A stretch of DNA of 32,889 bases. Source: a virus. Position 1 is the first letter of the stretch, and every line of letters starts with the position of its first letter. Of this stretch, positions 1 through 7,673 are shown one piece after another. Where the stretch lies: positions 1-32,889 of IMG/VR virus record IMGVR_UViG_3300021957_000160; one strand, written 5' to 3'. The position numbers were made by a program, and so were the translations under genes. The notes under the pieces are model-generated. The model had not been told where the DNA came from and ran no database searches. It saw nothing but the letters and a program-made list of their open reading frames with translations.

Positions 1-1
1 T

Positions 2-619
2 GAGGGTCAGAAAACTATGGACTATGTTACTAATACTTTCTCAAATAAAAAGAATGATTCAGAGTTATCAGTATTTAACATACCAGAAAGTTTTAAGTCA
101 CCATTCTCTCATGAAAAAGCAATGAAATATTTACGAAATAATAACTGTTGGGATTCTTTTATGATGAACAGAGCAGATATAAAATATGATGTAGCACAAG
201 ATAGAGTTGTATTTGTAGTTAAAAATAAATATACAAATGAATATGCAGGTGCAGTTGGCAGAGCATTACATAAGGACACATATCCTAAATGGTTTATGTA
301 CGGTAATAAGCATGTTCCTTTTATTTGTGGTGAGGGTGACGATGCAGTTATTGTAGAGGATTGTGCCTCTGCATGTGCAGTATCTGGTGTACTAACTGGT
401 ATTGCTTTGATGGGTACATCACTAGCAGATACACACCTTGCACATATCATGCAGTATAAAAATATTTATGTTGCACTAGATAGAGATGCAACTACTAAAT
501 CTTTCTCTATTGCAAAAGAGTTAAGATCAAAAGGTTTTACAAATGTAAAAGTAAAAGCATTGGAAGATGATTTAAAATATTTTAAAACAGATGAGATAAG
601 GAGTATATTTTATGACTGA
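2..619 (+). CDS. DNA primase, Toprim domain (5' end outside window)
   Basis: Catalytic part of a phage DnaG/T7 gp4-type primase, which makes RNA primers at the fork. The Toprim fold is recognised by a strand ending VIVEDCASA, whose Glu would be the catalytic acid, followed by a small hydrophobic stretch (GIALMGTSL) and then YVALDRDATTKS, the DxD of the metal site. The reading frame is open from base 2 through the first ATG at 17, and a typical primase has an N-terminal zinc-ribbon that is not visible here, so the gene almost certainly starts outside the window. Its stop overlaps the next ATG by 8 nt. In T7 this domain is fused to the helicase; here the two are separate genes. The family is secure; the true length is unknown. 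Confidence 0.85.
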   Translation, partial: EGQKTMDYVTNTFSNKKNDSELSVFNIPESFKSPFSHEKAMKYLRNNNCWDSFMMNRADIKYDVAQDRVVFVVKNKYTNEYAGAVGRALHKDTYPKWFMYGNKHVPFICGEGDDAVIVEDCASACAVSGVLTGIALMGTSLADTHLAHIMQYKNIYVALDRDATTKSFSIAKELRSKGFTNVKVKALEDDLKYFKTDEIRSIFYD

Positions 620-782
620 AGAAATGATGAAAGAGATACTTGAAAGTTGGACTAACTGGAAGTATGATATTATAGATATAAACAAAGCAGAGTGGAACCA
701 AAGAGATCAGAGCAAACTTGACACAATTACAGTTATACTAGAGAACGAACTAAAAGTACAAAAAGCAATCAACAGAAGATAA
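612..782 (+). CDS. Small protein between primase and helicase, 56 aa
   Basis: Short ORF running MTEEMMKEILES... to ...KAINRR, predicted all-helical and highly charged. It overlaps the primase end by 8 nt and its TAA shares one base with an ATG at 782 (TAATG), the coupling style used throughout the window. I recognise no family. Position between primase and helicase suggests a replication accessory or a linker-like protein, but this is inference. It contains an internal TTGACA (718-723) that is best explained as coding sequence. Confidence 0.6.
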   Translation: MTEEMMKEILESWTNWKYDIIDINKAEWNQRDQSKLDTITVILENELKVQKAINRR

Positions 783-796
783 TGAAGGGAGACACG

Positions 797-2011
797 ATGG
801 AAAAGCAGATACTAAAAAAGATGTTAGATAAATCTTTTTACGACCAATACAAAGGCTCAGTATCAAGCAGTGTATTTGAGGGTGACTTGGGTTCTTTGTT
901 TGACACAATCAAACGAGCACACTCAGAGTATGAGGAGTCAATAAAAGTAGATGAGTTATATGGATTGCATACTACGATGTATAATCCTGCATTAACTAGG
1001 GCAGCAAAAATAAAATTCAATGAATTAATTGAAGACTTAAAAGATATACAAGAACCATCTAACGAGATAGCAAAAGATATTATGAAAGTTCTTGTAGAAA
1101 GGGAGACTGCACAGAAGATAGCAGTTGAAGCCACAGAAATATTTAATGGTAAGCCTGCAAACTTTAATGATATTATTTCTATAATTGAAAAGCATAAGAC
1201 AAATACCCCAGATGAGAAAGTACAATCTGTATCCAATAATATTGGAGAAGTTATGAATCAGTTAGTTGATACTACTAAATGGAAGTTCAGTATATCTACA
1301 CTTAGAGACGAGGTTGGTGGTATTGGTGATGGTAATTTAATGATTGTGTTTGCTAGACCAGAGACAGGTAAGACTGCTTTTTGGGTTAGTCTAGTGTCAT
1401 CACCAGATGGGTTTGCTGAGCAAGGTGCTAAAGTTCATGCGTTTATAAATGAAGAGCCTGCAGTTAGAACTCAGATGAGAGCCATATCCTGTTATACAGG
1501 AATGACAAGAGAAGAAATAGTTGAGAACATAGAGATTGCAAATGGTAAATGGGATTTAATAAAAGAGAATATACAACTTTATGATACTGTTGATTGGACA
1601 ATGGACGATATAGATTCGCATTGTGAAAAACATAAACCAGATATTATTGTCATTGATCAACTTGACAAAGTAAATATTTCTGGTATATACGCAAGGTCAG
1701 ATGAAAAACTCAGAGCAATATATACTAGTGCCAGAGAGATTGCAAAACGTAGAAAGTGTGCTATCATTGCAATATCGCAAGCATCAAATGATGCACATAA
1801 TAAAAGACATATGGATTTTAATATGATGGAAAACTCTAGGACTGGTAAAGCAGCTGAGGCTGATTTAATTATTGGTGTAGGTAAAGCACCAGATACAAAT
1901 GGTCAAGAGAACATGGATAGATCATTATGTATTTCTAAAAATAAAATAAATGGGTATCATGGAATTATTGATGCTAGAATTTATAGAGAGATAAGTAGGT
2001 ACGATGTATGA
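797..2011 (+). CDS. Replicative DNA helicase, DnaB/T7 gp4 C-terminal type
   Basis: RecA-fold ring helicase that would unwind the phage replication fork. Counting from the ATG at 797, the Walker A loop is ARPETGKT (about residues 186-193) and Walker B is DIIVIDQLD (about 282-290). A later stretch, AIIAISQAS, fits motif H3 with its conserved Gln, and KNKINGYHG lies where the arginine-finger region is expected. The first about 150 residues are helical and lack a zinc ribbon, so the primase activity is in the upstream gene. An ATG at 782 is in frame, but GAAGGGAG lies just before the ATG at 797, so 797 is preferred. The stop overlaps the polymerase start (ATGA). Confidence 0.88.
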   Translation: MEKQILKKMLDKSFYDQYKGSVSSSVFEGDLGSLFDTIKRAHSEYEESIKVDELYGLHTTMYNPALTRAAKIKFNELIEDLKDIQEPSNEIAKDIMKVLVERETAQKIAVEATEIFNGKPANFNDIISIIEKHKTNTPDEKVQSVSNNIGEVMNQLVDTTKWKFSISTLRDEVGGIGDGNLMIVFARPETGKTAFWVSLVSSPDGFAEQGAKVHAFINEEPAVRTQMRAISCYTGMTREEIVENIEIANGKWDLIKENIQLYDTVDWTMDDIDSHCEKHKPDIIVIDQLDKVNISGIYARSDEKLRAIYTSAREIAKRRKCAIIAISQASNDAHNKRHMDFNMMENSRTGKAAEADLIIGVGKAPDTNGQENMDRSLCISKNKINGYHGIIDARIYREISRYDV

Positions 2012-4062
2012 TTACAGTAGTTGACGTAGAAACAACATATCAAAAAAATAAAAACAATGGATTTGATCCATCACCATTTCACCCAGATAATAAACTGGTA
2101 AGTGTTGGGTTAGAATCAAAGTTTGGTAGCGAATATTATTTCACTTATCATTCTGAAAAAGTTAGTGAAGGATGTTATGATAGTATACAAGAGAGGCTAG
2201 ACCAAACTACTTTATTGATAGGGCACAATCTTAAATTTGATTTGATGTGGTTATTAGAGGCAGGTTTTAAATACACTGGTAAAGTCTATGATACTATGAT
2301 AGGTGAATATATACTTAACAAAGGTGTTAGAAAATCTTTGACATTGCAAATGTGTTGCCAACGTAGGAAGATAGGCATGAAGGATGATCGTATAAAAGAA
2401 TACATGGATCGTGGTATATCTTTTGATAACATACCTGCTGATCTTGTTGAGGAGTATGGTAGAAATGATGTAACAATTACCAAGAGATTATTTGAGTCTC
2501 AGATGCAAGACTTTAAACTTCCTGCTAATAAAGATTTAGTCAAGACTGCTAAGATGATGGGTGAGTTTTTAGTTGTATTATCTGACATGGAACGTAATGG
2601 TATCTATGTTGATCTAAATGTTTTAGAAAAAGTAAATGCAGAGTACACTGCAGAAAAAGAATATCTAAGGCAGAAGATAGGCAAGATTGTCTATAATAAA
2701 ATGGGTGATACAGAAATAAATTTATCTAGTCCAGAACAATTATCATGGTTAATCTATTCTAAAAAACCTTTAGACAAAAATAATTGGGCCAAAATATTTA
2801 ATGTTGGTGTAGATAAATCAACAGGTAAAAACAAACGCAGACCACAGTTTTCATTAAATCAATTTAGATCTCTAGTTAAAAACAATACTGCACCTGTATA
2901 TAAAACAAGTGCAAGCAAATGTATACCTTGTGATGGTAAAGGTGTAACTAAAAGAATAAAAAAAGATGGCAGTCCATATAAAAATTATACTAAATGTTCT
3001 GACTGTGATGGTGATGGATTTATATATCACAAGATGGCTAAACTTGCAGGGTTTAATCAAGTTCCTAGAAGTGTATATGATATATCAGAGTCTGGATTTA
3101 GAACAGATAAAGTAACTCTATCTAAACTTTCAGCAGAATCTGAGGGAGAACTTAGAGAATTTTTAGATGCTATTGTAAGATACAATGCAATAGATACTTA
3201 TCTATCTACTTTTATTTCTGGTATTAAAGATCACACAGATGATCAAGGTATGCTACATCCTAAATTTATGCAGGCAGTAACTGCAACAGGTAGACTATCA
3301 AGTCGTGATCCTAATTTTCAGAATCAACCTAGAGGAAAAACATTTCCTATTAGGCAAGTTGTTAAGTCAAGATTCTCTAATGGTAAAATATTGGAGATAG
3401 ATTTCTCTCAGCTTGAATTTAGAACTGCAGTGTTTATGGCACAAGATAAACAAGGTATGGAAGATATAAAAAATAATATTGATGTGCACCAATACACTGC
3501 AGACATTATTGGAGTATCAAGGCAAGATGCTAAAGCACATACATTTAAACCTTTGTATGGGGGTGTAACAGGTACTGAAGACGAGAAGAAATACTATCGT
3601 AAGTTTTTAGAAAAGTATAAAGGCATAAAAGCATGGCATGATAAATTACAAACACATGCTATTAAATTTAAATGTATACAAATACCTACAGGTAGGCAAT
3701 ACTCATTTCCATATGCTCAGCGTATGCCTTGGGGTGGTTCTAGTTATGGTACACAAATAAAAAATTATCCTGTGCAAGGTTTTGCAACAGCAGATATTGT
3801 TCCATTAGCGTGTATAAATATTCACAATCTAATGAGGGAACAGAAAGTAAAAAGTTTACTCGTAAATACAGTTCACGATTCTATCGTAGCTGATGTTTAT
3901 CCTGGTGAAGAAAGTGTGATGGGTAAAATATTCAAGCAGGGCACAAGTAGTGTTATTGATTCATTGAAAGAATATTATAATATAGATTTCAATGTTCCAC
4001 TTGACACAGAAACAAAAATAGGATATAACTGGTTAGATATGAAGGAGGTAATAACCATATGA
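2008..4062 (+). CDS. polA: Family A DNA polymerase with 3'-5' exonuclease and DnaJ-like zinc insert
   Basis: Replicative polymerase of 684 aa. Exonuclease motifs: Exo I D6-V-E8, Exo II GHNLKFD with D78, and Exo III Y150xxxD154. Between the exonuclease and polymerase halves is a cysteine insert, C305xxC308DGKG ... C330xxC333DGDG, which matches the DnaJ central zinc repeat and the insert described for phage HMO-2011 polymerase. Polymerase motifs follow: TGRLSSRDPNFQNQPRG, motif A EIDFSQLEFR (D465), motif B R505xxxK509xxxF513xxxY517G, and motif C VHDSI (H623, D624). F513 corresponds to E. coli Phe762. Motif C carries Ser where HDE has Glu. No thioredoxin-binding loop is evident. All catalytic Asp residues are present, so I expect it to be active. 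Confidence 0.95.
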   Translation: MITVVDVETTYQKNKNNGFDPSPFHPDNKLVSVGLESKFGSEYYFTYHSEKVSEGCYDSIQERLDQTTLLIGHNLKFDLMWLLEAGFKYTGKVYDTMIGEYILNKGVRKSLTLQMCCQRRKIGMKDDRIKEYMDRGISFDNIPADLVEEYGRNDVTITKRLFESQMQDFKLPANKDLVKTAKMMGEFLVVLSDMERNGIYVDLNVLEKVNAEYTAEKEYLRQKIGKIVYNKMGDTEINLSSPEQLSWLIYSKKPLDKNNWAKIFNVGVDKSTGKNKRRPQFSLNQFRSLVKNNTAPVYKTSASKCIPCDGKGVTKRIKKDGSPYKNYTKCSDCDGDGFIYHKMAKLAGFNQVPRSVYDISESGFRTDKVTLSKLSAESEGELREFLDAIVRYNAIDTYLSTFISGIKDHTDDQGMLHPKFMQAVTATGRLSSRDPNFQNQPRGKTFPIRQVVKSRFSNGKILEIDFSQLEFRTAVFMAQDKQGMEDIKNNIDVHQYTADIIGVSRQDAKAHTFKPLYGGVTGTEDEKKYYRKFLEKYKGIKAWHDKLQTHAIKFKCIQIPTGRQYSFPYAQRMPWGGSSYGTQIKNYPVQGFATADIVPLACINIHNLMREQKVKSLLVNTVHDSIVADVYPGEESVMGKIFKQGTSSVIDSLKEYYNIDFNVPLDTETKIGYNWLDMKEVITI
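4001..4029 (+). promoter_or_regulatory. Possible sigma70-like promoter inside the end of polA
   Basis: TTGACA (4001-4006), 17-nt spacer, TATAAC (4024-4029), about 30 bases before the next gene at 4059. It lies within coding sequence and such matches arise by chance in AT-rich DNA, so confidence is low. If real it would raise expression of the three small genes downstream. Confidence 0.25.
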
Positions 4063-4265
4063 GTTTAAATAATACTGAAGATAAAACTAGAAAATATATA
4101 ATCATGGGTAAGTTTGATCACTCAGATAAATTTATATTTGAAAAACAATTCATTAACAGGCATAGTGCAAATGCATACGCAGAGTTGATGACTGCAAATA
4201 AAGAGCATGACGGATACGAATACTTTTTATTTGAACAATCGAAAGCCTATAAATTGGAGGACTAA
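4059..4265 (+). CDS. Hypothetical protein, 68 aa
   Basis: Strong ribosome-binding site AAGGAGG (4042-4048) precedes the ATG, and the start overlaps the polA stop (ATGA). The product alternates charged and aromatic residues (KYIIMGKFDH, EKQFINRHSAN) and looks like a small alpha/beta protein. I recognise no family. It sits in the replication operon, so a role in early infection or DNA metabolism is possible, but nothing in the sequence shows it. Confidence 0.7.
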   Translation: MSLNNTEDKTRKYIIMGKFDHSDKFIFEKQFINRHSANAYAELMTANKEHDGYEYFLFEQSKAYKLED

Positions 4266-4266
4266 T

Positions 4267-4476
4267 ATGATTGAGGCATTAGAAACTTTAGATGAATATG
4301 ATGATTCAGACATTACTGTCTACGATGAGTATCAAGCCTTTGTAAATAGTTTCGAAGGAACTTATGATACTTTGTATTTAAATAAAGATCATGAAGACTA
4401 TTCATCATGGAAGCAATATGCTGAGTATGATGGATTCAAAGTAATACAAACCGATGAGGAGACACGCTTATGTTAG
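4267..4476 (+). CDS. Small acidic hypothetical protein, 69 aa
   Basis: Starts at ATG 4267, placed by GGAGG at 4256-4260 with a 6-nt gap. The in-frame ATG at 4207 would bury the start inside the upstream gene and has no comparable site. The protein is rich in Asp, Glu and Tyr (TLDEYDDSDITVYDEY) and strongly acidic, with one Cys at the end. Small acidic phage proteins sometimes mimic DNA or bind host regulators, but that is only a possibility here. No family recognised. Confidence 0.65.
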   Translation: MIEALETLDEYDDSDITVYDEYQAFVNSFEGTYDTLYLNKDHEDYSSWKQYAEYDGFKVIQTDEETRLC

Positions 4477-4568
4477 ATATATTTCTATCTGCCTGCTTAG
4501 CAGTTGTTATTTTCTTTTGGGTATGCGACTTAGTGTACCCACCATACAAGAAAAAAAATAAAAAATAG
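4470..4568 (+). CDS. Tiny single-span membrane protein, 32 aa
   Basis: MLDIFLSACLAVVIFFWV followed by CDLVYPPYKKK and a lysine-rich tail: one hydrophobic helix with a basic C-terminus, so probably an N-out/C-in inner-membrane peptide. It overlaps the end of the upstream gene by 7 nt and has GAGGAG about 8 nt before the ATG. Its stop lies 3 bases before the TTGACA of the next promoter. Function unknown. Confidence 0.55.
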   Translation: MLDIFLSACLAVVIFFWVCDLVYPPYKKKNKK

Positions 4569-4571
4569 TAC

Positions 4572-4600
4572 TTGACATTTACTATAAAATATGATATACA
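4572..4600 (+). promoter_or_regulatory. Sigma70-like promoter before the SSB-like gene
   Basis: TTGACA (4572-4577), 17-nt spacer, TATACA (4595-4600) in the only clear non-coding gap of the replication arm, followed by AAGGAGG (4612-4618) and the ATG at 4625. The match, spacing and location make this the best plus-strand promoter in the window. It would drive the 285-aa protein, the nuclease and downstream genes using host RNA polymerase. Confidence 0.6.
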
Positions 4601-4624
4601 TTAATTTTTACAAGGAGGTGTTCA

Positions 4625-5482
4625 ATGTCAGACAATGAACTTATAAATATAAACCAAATGACCGATGAGCAAATAATGAAAGCTATAGGTCAAGACGATG
4701 GTACATCTAGTAGTGATGGCATTCCTAGATTATCTATTAATAGAAGCCCAGAAGATGACGATGGTAATCAAATACCAGTTGGTTATTTTTCTGTGTTTGA
4801 TACTACTGTAGGTAAAGTTGCTTATGGTAAACCAGTTAACTTCAGACCATTTATTAGTGGTATGCAATACATGCATTATGATACTGATAAAGCAGAATAT
4901 GTTAACAGATCAGTTATCTTTTCATCTCACAAAGATGAAGCAATTGATATGTTAGGTGGAGTTAATTGTGGTAAAGTCCCGTACAAAGACAGAGACTCAC
5001 TTACACCAGATCAGCAAATGATACAGAGAACTATCAGATGTTATAGATTAGTGTATGGTCTAGTTAGTTTTGATGGGGTCTTATCTAATGGTGAAAAGCA
5101 CAAGGTAGAAAATCTACCCACATTGTACAGAGTATCTGGTACAGCATTTTTACCTGTAAGTAATGCTATCAAAAGACTAAAAGATAGTGGTAAAGTTATG
5201 CTTAAACAAGTGCTTTCTATTGATACTGAAAGACAGAAAAAAGGTGGTAATACTTTTTATGTACCTGTACTAGACTCTAAGTCTGGTACTGAATTGCAGT
5301 TTACAAAAGAAGATAGCGACACTCTAACTGTGTTTCAACAGGCTGTTAAGAAAGAAAACGATGAAGTTCTTACAGCTTACAAAAATTCTAGATCAAAGAA
5401 ACCGAATGATCAAGATGGTGAAGACGCTAAAATTGTGGAAGAGATGGACGATAAACTTCCAGAGGAAGTATTGGCATCTTAA
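4625..5482 (+). CDS. Putative single-stranded DNA-binding protein, 285 aa
   Basis: Abundant-looking phage protein: own promoter, a near-perfect Shine-Dalgarno (AAGGAGG, 4612-4618) and a one-base overlap with the nuclease gene. The central part (about residues 50-235) is beta-rich with conserved-looking aromatics (GYFSVFD, NFRPFISGMQYMHYD, CYRLVYGLVSFDG). The last about 35 residues are acidic and unstructured (DQDGEDAKIVEEMDDKLPEE), the tail type by which T7 and other phage SSBs contact polymerase and helicase. I see no specific OB-fold signature, so SSB is an inference from layout, tail and position beside polymerase and exonuclease. Confidence 0.5.
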   Translation: MSDNELININQMTDEQIMKAIGQDDGTSSSDGIPRLSINRSPEDDDGNQIPVGYFSVFDTTVGKVAYGKPVNFRPFISGMQYMHYDTDKAEYVNRSVIFSSHKDEAIDMLGGVNCGKVPYKDRDSLTPDQQMIQRTIRCYRLVYGLVSFDGVLSNGEKHKVENLPTLYRVSGTAFLPVSNAIKRLKDSGKVMLKQVLSIDTERQKKGGNTFYVPVLDSKSGTELQFTKEDSDTLTVFQQAVKKENDEVLTAYKNSRSKKPNDQDGEDAKIVEEMDDKLPEEVLAS

Positions 5483-6381
5483 TGAATACAATACTAGATA
5501 AAGTAAAAATATATCTTGATAAAGTATCTAGCAATCCTGTCGCTATTTCTGAGAATTTAGTTGAGGAGTTTGGCGAGGCATGTAAAAGTGCCTTGCGTAG
5601 ACAGTTCTCAGAAAAGCGTAGGGATAGTTTTGAACCTAGAATGTCGAATATAGGTAGGCCACTCTGTCAACTACAAATGGAATCAAAAGGTATTAAAGGT
5701 GATGGACAACCTTATAATAATAAAATGAGAAATACATTTGGAGATTTGATAGAGGCCTTAGCTATATTTGTTTTAAAATCTGCAGGAGTTAAAATTGATA
5801 GTGAACAAAAAGAAGTTAAGTATAAATTTAAAGAAGACTCTATGTCTGGAAGATTGGATGTTGAGATTGATAACAAGATTTGGGATATTAAGAGTGCGTC
5901 ACCGTATTCCTTTGAGCATAAGTTTGGTGAGAAGGGGGGCTTTAATGAAGTAGTTAATAATGATTCCTTTGGTTATGCATCGCAAGGTTTTCTCTACGCA
6001 GAAGGTATGGGAAAGCCTTTCGGTGGTTGGATAGCTATCAATAAGTCTACAGGTGAATGGACTGTATGCGAAGCACCAGATTTCCAAGATGAACATAAGA
6101 ATAAATACATTAAAATTGCAGCAGATAATTACACCGCATTAAAAAATAAAACAGAATTCCAGAAATGTTTCGATGACATAGCCGAAACTTTCAGAGGTAA
6201 ACCAACAGGCAACAGAACGCTAGGCACTGTATGTTCGTTTTGTCCATACAAAGTGCCATGTTGGGGAGATGGATTGCAACACTTACCGCAACAGCAATCC
6301 AAGGGAAAGAATCCTAAATGGGTTTGGTATACTTCTGTAACCAATCCTAAGAAGGATGACATGGAGAGTAATGGGGAATAG
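5482..6381 (+). CDS. PD-(D/E)XK exonuclease, Cas4/RecB type, probable Fe-S cluster
   Basis: Nuclease of 299 aa. The core is GDLIEALAIF (helix with the upstream Glu), then GRLDVEID with D126 and WDIKSAS with D135-x-K137, the PD-(D/E)xK metal site. Cysteines flank the domain as in Cas4/AddB nucleases: C62 near the N-terminus and C251xxC254xxxxxC260 at the C-terminus, suited to a 4Fe-4S cluster. In phages such enzymes process DNA ends for recombination or degrade host DNA; pairing with a candidate SSB suggests a recombination or replication role. The start ATG overlaps the upstream stop by one base. The nuclease family is well supported; the substrate is not known. Confidence 0.85.
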   Translation: MNTILDKVKIYLDKVSSNPVAISENLVEEFGEACKSALRRQFSEKRRDSFEPRMSNIGRPLCQLQMESKGIKGDGQPYNNKMRNTFGDLIEALAIFVLKSAGVKIDSEQKEVKYKFKEDSMSGRLDVEIDNKIWDIKSASPYSFEHKFGEKGGFNEVVNNDSFGYASQGFLYAEGMGKPFGGWIAINKSTGEWTVCEAPDFQDEHKNKYIKIAADNYTALKNKTEFQKCFDDIAETFRGKPTGNRTLGTVCSFCPYKVPCWGDGLQHLPQQQSKGKNPKWVWYTSVTNPKKDDMESNGE

Positions 6382-6410
6382 TTTGAGGGGTCTATTTTCT
6401 ACTTACTCTC
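6364..6410 (+). promoter_or_regulatory. Nested inverted repeat spanning the nuclease stop codon
   Basis: GAGAGTAA (6364-6371) pairs with TTACTCTC (6403-6410); inside it AATAG (6377-6381) pairs with CTATT (6392-6396). There is no T-run after it, so it is not a standard terminator. It sits 10 nt before the ATG at 6420, which lacks a clear Shine-Dalgarno, and may be an RNA structure affecting translation or mRNA processing. Confidence 0.35.
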
Positions 6411-6419
6411 TGTGTTAAT

Positions 6420-6602
6420 ATGCATTTGTATTTTGTAGTGTTTAAGAATAAAAAAGATAATGAGTATAGATTATTTAATAATACTGTGTTTGATGACGAG
6501 AAAAAAGCAGAGTACTTTGGTAAAAAAAGTATGAAAAGGGGATTCGAACACAAAGTATTAGAGTACAATAATGATAACGTAAAAAGGTATTGGCATGACT
6601 AA
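6420..6602 (+). CDS. Small hypothetical protein, 60 aa
   Basis: Begins MHLYFVVFKNKKDNEYRLF and is basic and aromatic, with a beta-like first half and a helical middle. No good Shine-Dalgarno precedes the ATG; the inverted repeat at 6364-6410 occupies the leader instead. The end overlaps the next gene by 8 nt, which supports it as a member of the operon. No family recognised. Confidence 0.55.
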   Translation: MHLYFVVFKNKKDNEYRLFNNTVFDDEKKAEYFGKKSMKRGFEHKVLEYNNDNVKRYWHD

Positions 6603-6930
6603 GAAAAAAGATACGTTTAAGAATTGCATAAAAGTTTTAATTTCCCCATGGGAAAAAGGATTTACATGTGGTATTATGATGGATAGCAAATCTCAAATGA
6701 CCACTGAGCAATACGAATTATGTTCTACTATAGCTAGAGGCATGATAAAAATGGCAACTCAAGATCCACAATCTATTTTTGTTTATGGATTAAAAGGATT
6801 TGCCGCAGATAAAAAAAACCCCGAAAGATCTAACCTAAGCATGAATGCAGTAGCAGAGTTTGACGAAGAAGATAATGTTATTGATTTTATAGAATGGTTA
6901 AAAGCCAAACGTGAAAAGGAGTTAAACTAA
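6595..6930 (+). CDS. Hypothetical protein, 111 aa
   Basis: Predicted alpha/beta protein with two cysteines in the first third, a helical centre (QYELCSTIARGMIKMATQ) and an acidic helical end. It overlaps both neighbours, sharing one base (TAATG) with the phosphoesterase start. I do not recognise the family. Location between nuclease and phosphoesterase suggests a role in early infection, but no motif indicates a reaction. Confidence 0.65.
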   Translation: MTKKKDTFKNCIKVLISPWEKGFTCGIMMDSKSQMTTEQYELCSTIARGMIKMATQDPQSIFVYGLKGFAADKKNPERSNLSMNAVAEFDEEDNVIDFIEWLKAKREKELN

Positions 6931-7673
6931 TGGCAACACATTTAGTAATGGGTGATCCGCATTGCACACCCAAAGCAAGCAATGATAGATTTCTGTGGGC
7001 AGGTAGACTAGCCGCAGATATAAAAGCGACACATGTAATATGCATGGGTGACTTTTGTAGTATGGATTCTCTGTCTACATATGACAGAGGTAAGAAATCT
7101 TTTGAAGGTAGAAGATACCAGAAAGATATGGAGCATTCGCATGAAGCATTGCATTTGTTTAATAAAGGTTTAGGAAAACATAAACTTAAAAAGATAATGC
7201 TACATGGTAATCATGAGGATAGAATAGATAGATTTGTAGAAGAAAATCCAGAGTTAGATGGCACTATGAAAATATCTGATTTACAATTTAAGAAATATGG
7301 TTGGCAAGAAATACCATATAAACAATTTAAAGTTGTTGATGGTATTTATTATGCACATCACTTCCCATCTGGTATTATGGGGTCAGCTATATCTGGTGAA
7401 AATATTGGCAGAACTCTCTTGACAAAACACAAAGTTTCTGCTACAGTAGGCCATAGTCATTTATTAGATTATGCTATATCTACTTTACCTAATGGTAAAA
7501 AGATTCATGGGCTATCTGCAGGATGTTATTTAAGTCATCCAGAACATTTTGCTAGAGATACTCAGCATCTATGGTGGAGTGGGTTAGTAGTTAAAAGAGG
7601 AGTTAAAGATGGTAACTATAATATAGAGACTATTGATATTAAAACTATTAGGAGAGAATATGGCAGACGTTAA
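6930..7673 (+). CDS. Calcineurin-like metallophosphoesterase, 247 aa
   Basis: All signature motifs of the metallophosphatase fold are visible in order: D9-P-H11 (GDPHC), G40-D41, G93-N94-H95-E96 (HGNHED) and G174-H175-S176-H177, with an extra AHHF segment between the last two. These provide the two-metal site. Family members hydrolyse phosphoesters of nucleotides, nucleic acids or proteins; in marine phages they occur commonly next to replication genes, where the substrate is unknown. The start overlaps the upstream stop (TAATG) and the end overlaps the DUF3310 gene by 14 nt. Confidence 0.88.
   Translation: MATHLVMGDPHCTPKASNDRFLWAGRLAADIKATHVICMGDFCSMDSLSTYDRGKKSFEGRRYQKDMEHSHEALHLFNKGLGKHKLKKIMLHGNHEDRIDRFVEENPELDGTMKISDLQFKKYGWQEIPYKQFKVVDGIYYAHHFPSGIMGSAISGENIGRTLLTKHKVSATVGHSHLLDYAISTLPNGKKIHGLSAGCYLSHPEHFARDTQHLWWSGLVVKRGVKDGNYNIETIDIKTIRREYGRR

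Noticed and set aside
109-450. 113-aa minus-strand frame across the primase
   Set aside because: Lies antisense to the Toprim domain and has no family features or start site.
718-739. TTGACA followed by TATACT on the plus strand
   Set aside because: The spacer is only 10 nt and the site lies within the 56-aa ORF; chance matches are expected in AT-rich DNA.
1662-1689. TTGACA with TATATA 16 nt later inside the helicase gene
   Set aside because: It encodes part of the Walker B region and is deep within the gene; no nearby gene start would benefit.
4207-4266. Longer N-terminus for the 69-aa protein
   Set aside because: The extension overlaps the upstream gene and the strong GGAGG lies just before ATG 4267.
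7419-7447. TTGACA with TACAGT inside the phosphoesterase gene
   Set aside because: Weak second box, inside coding sequence and over 200 bases from the next start.
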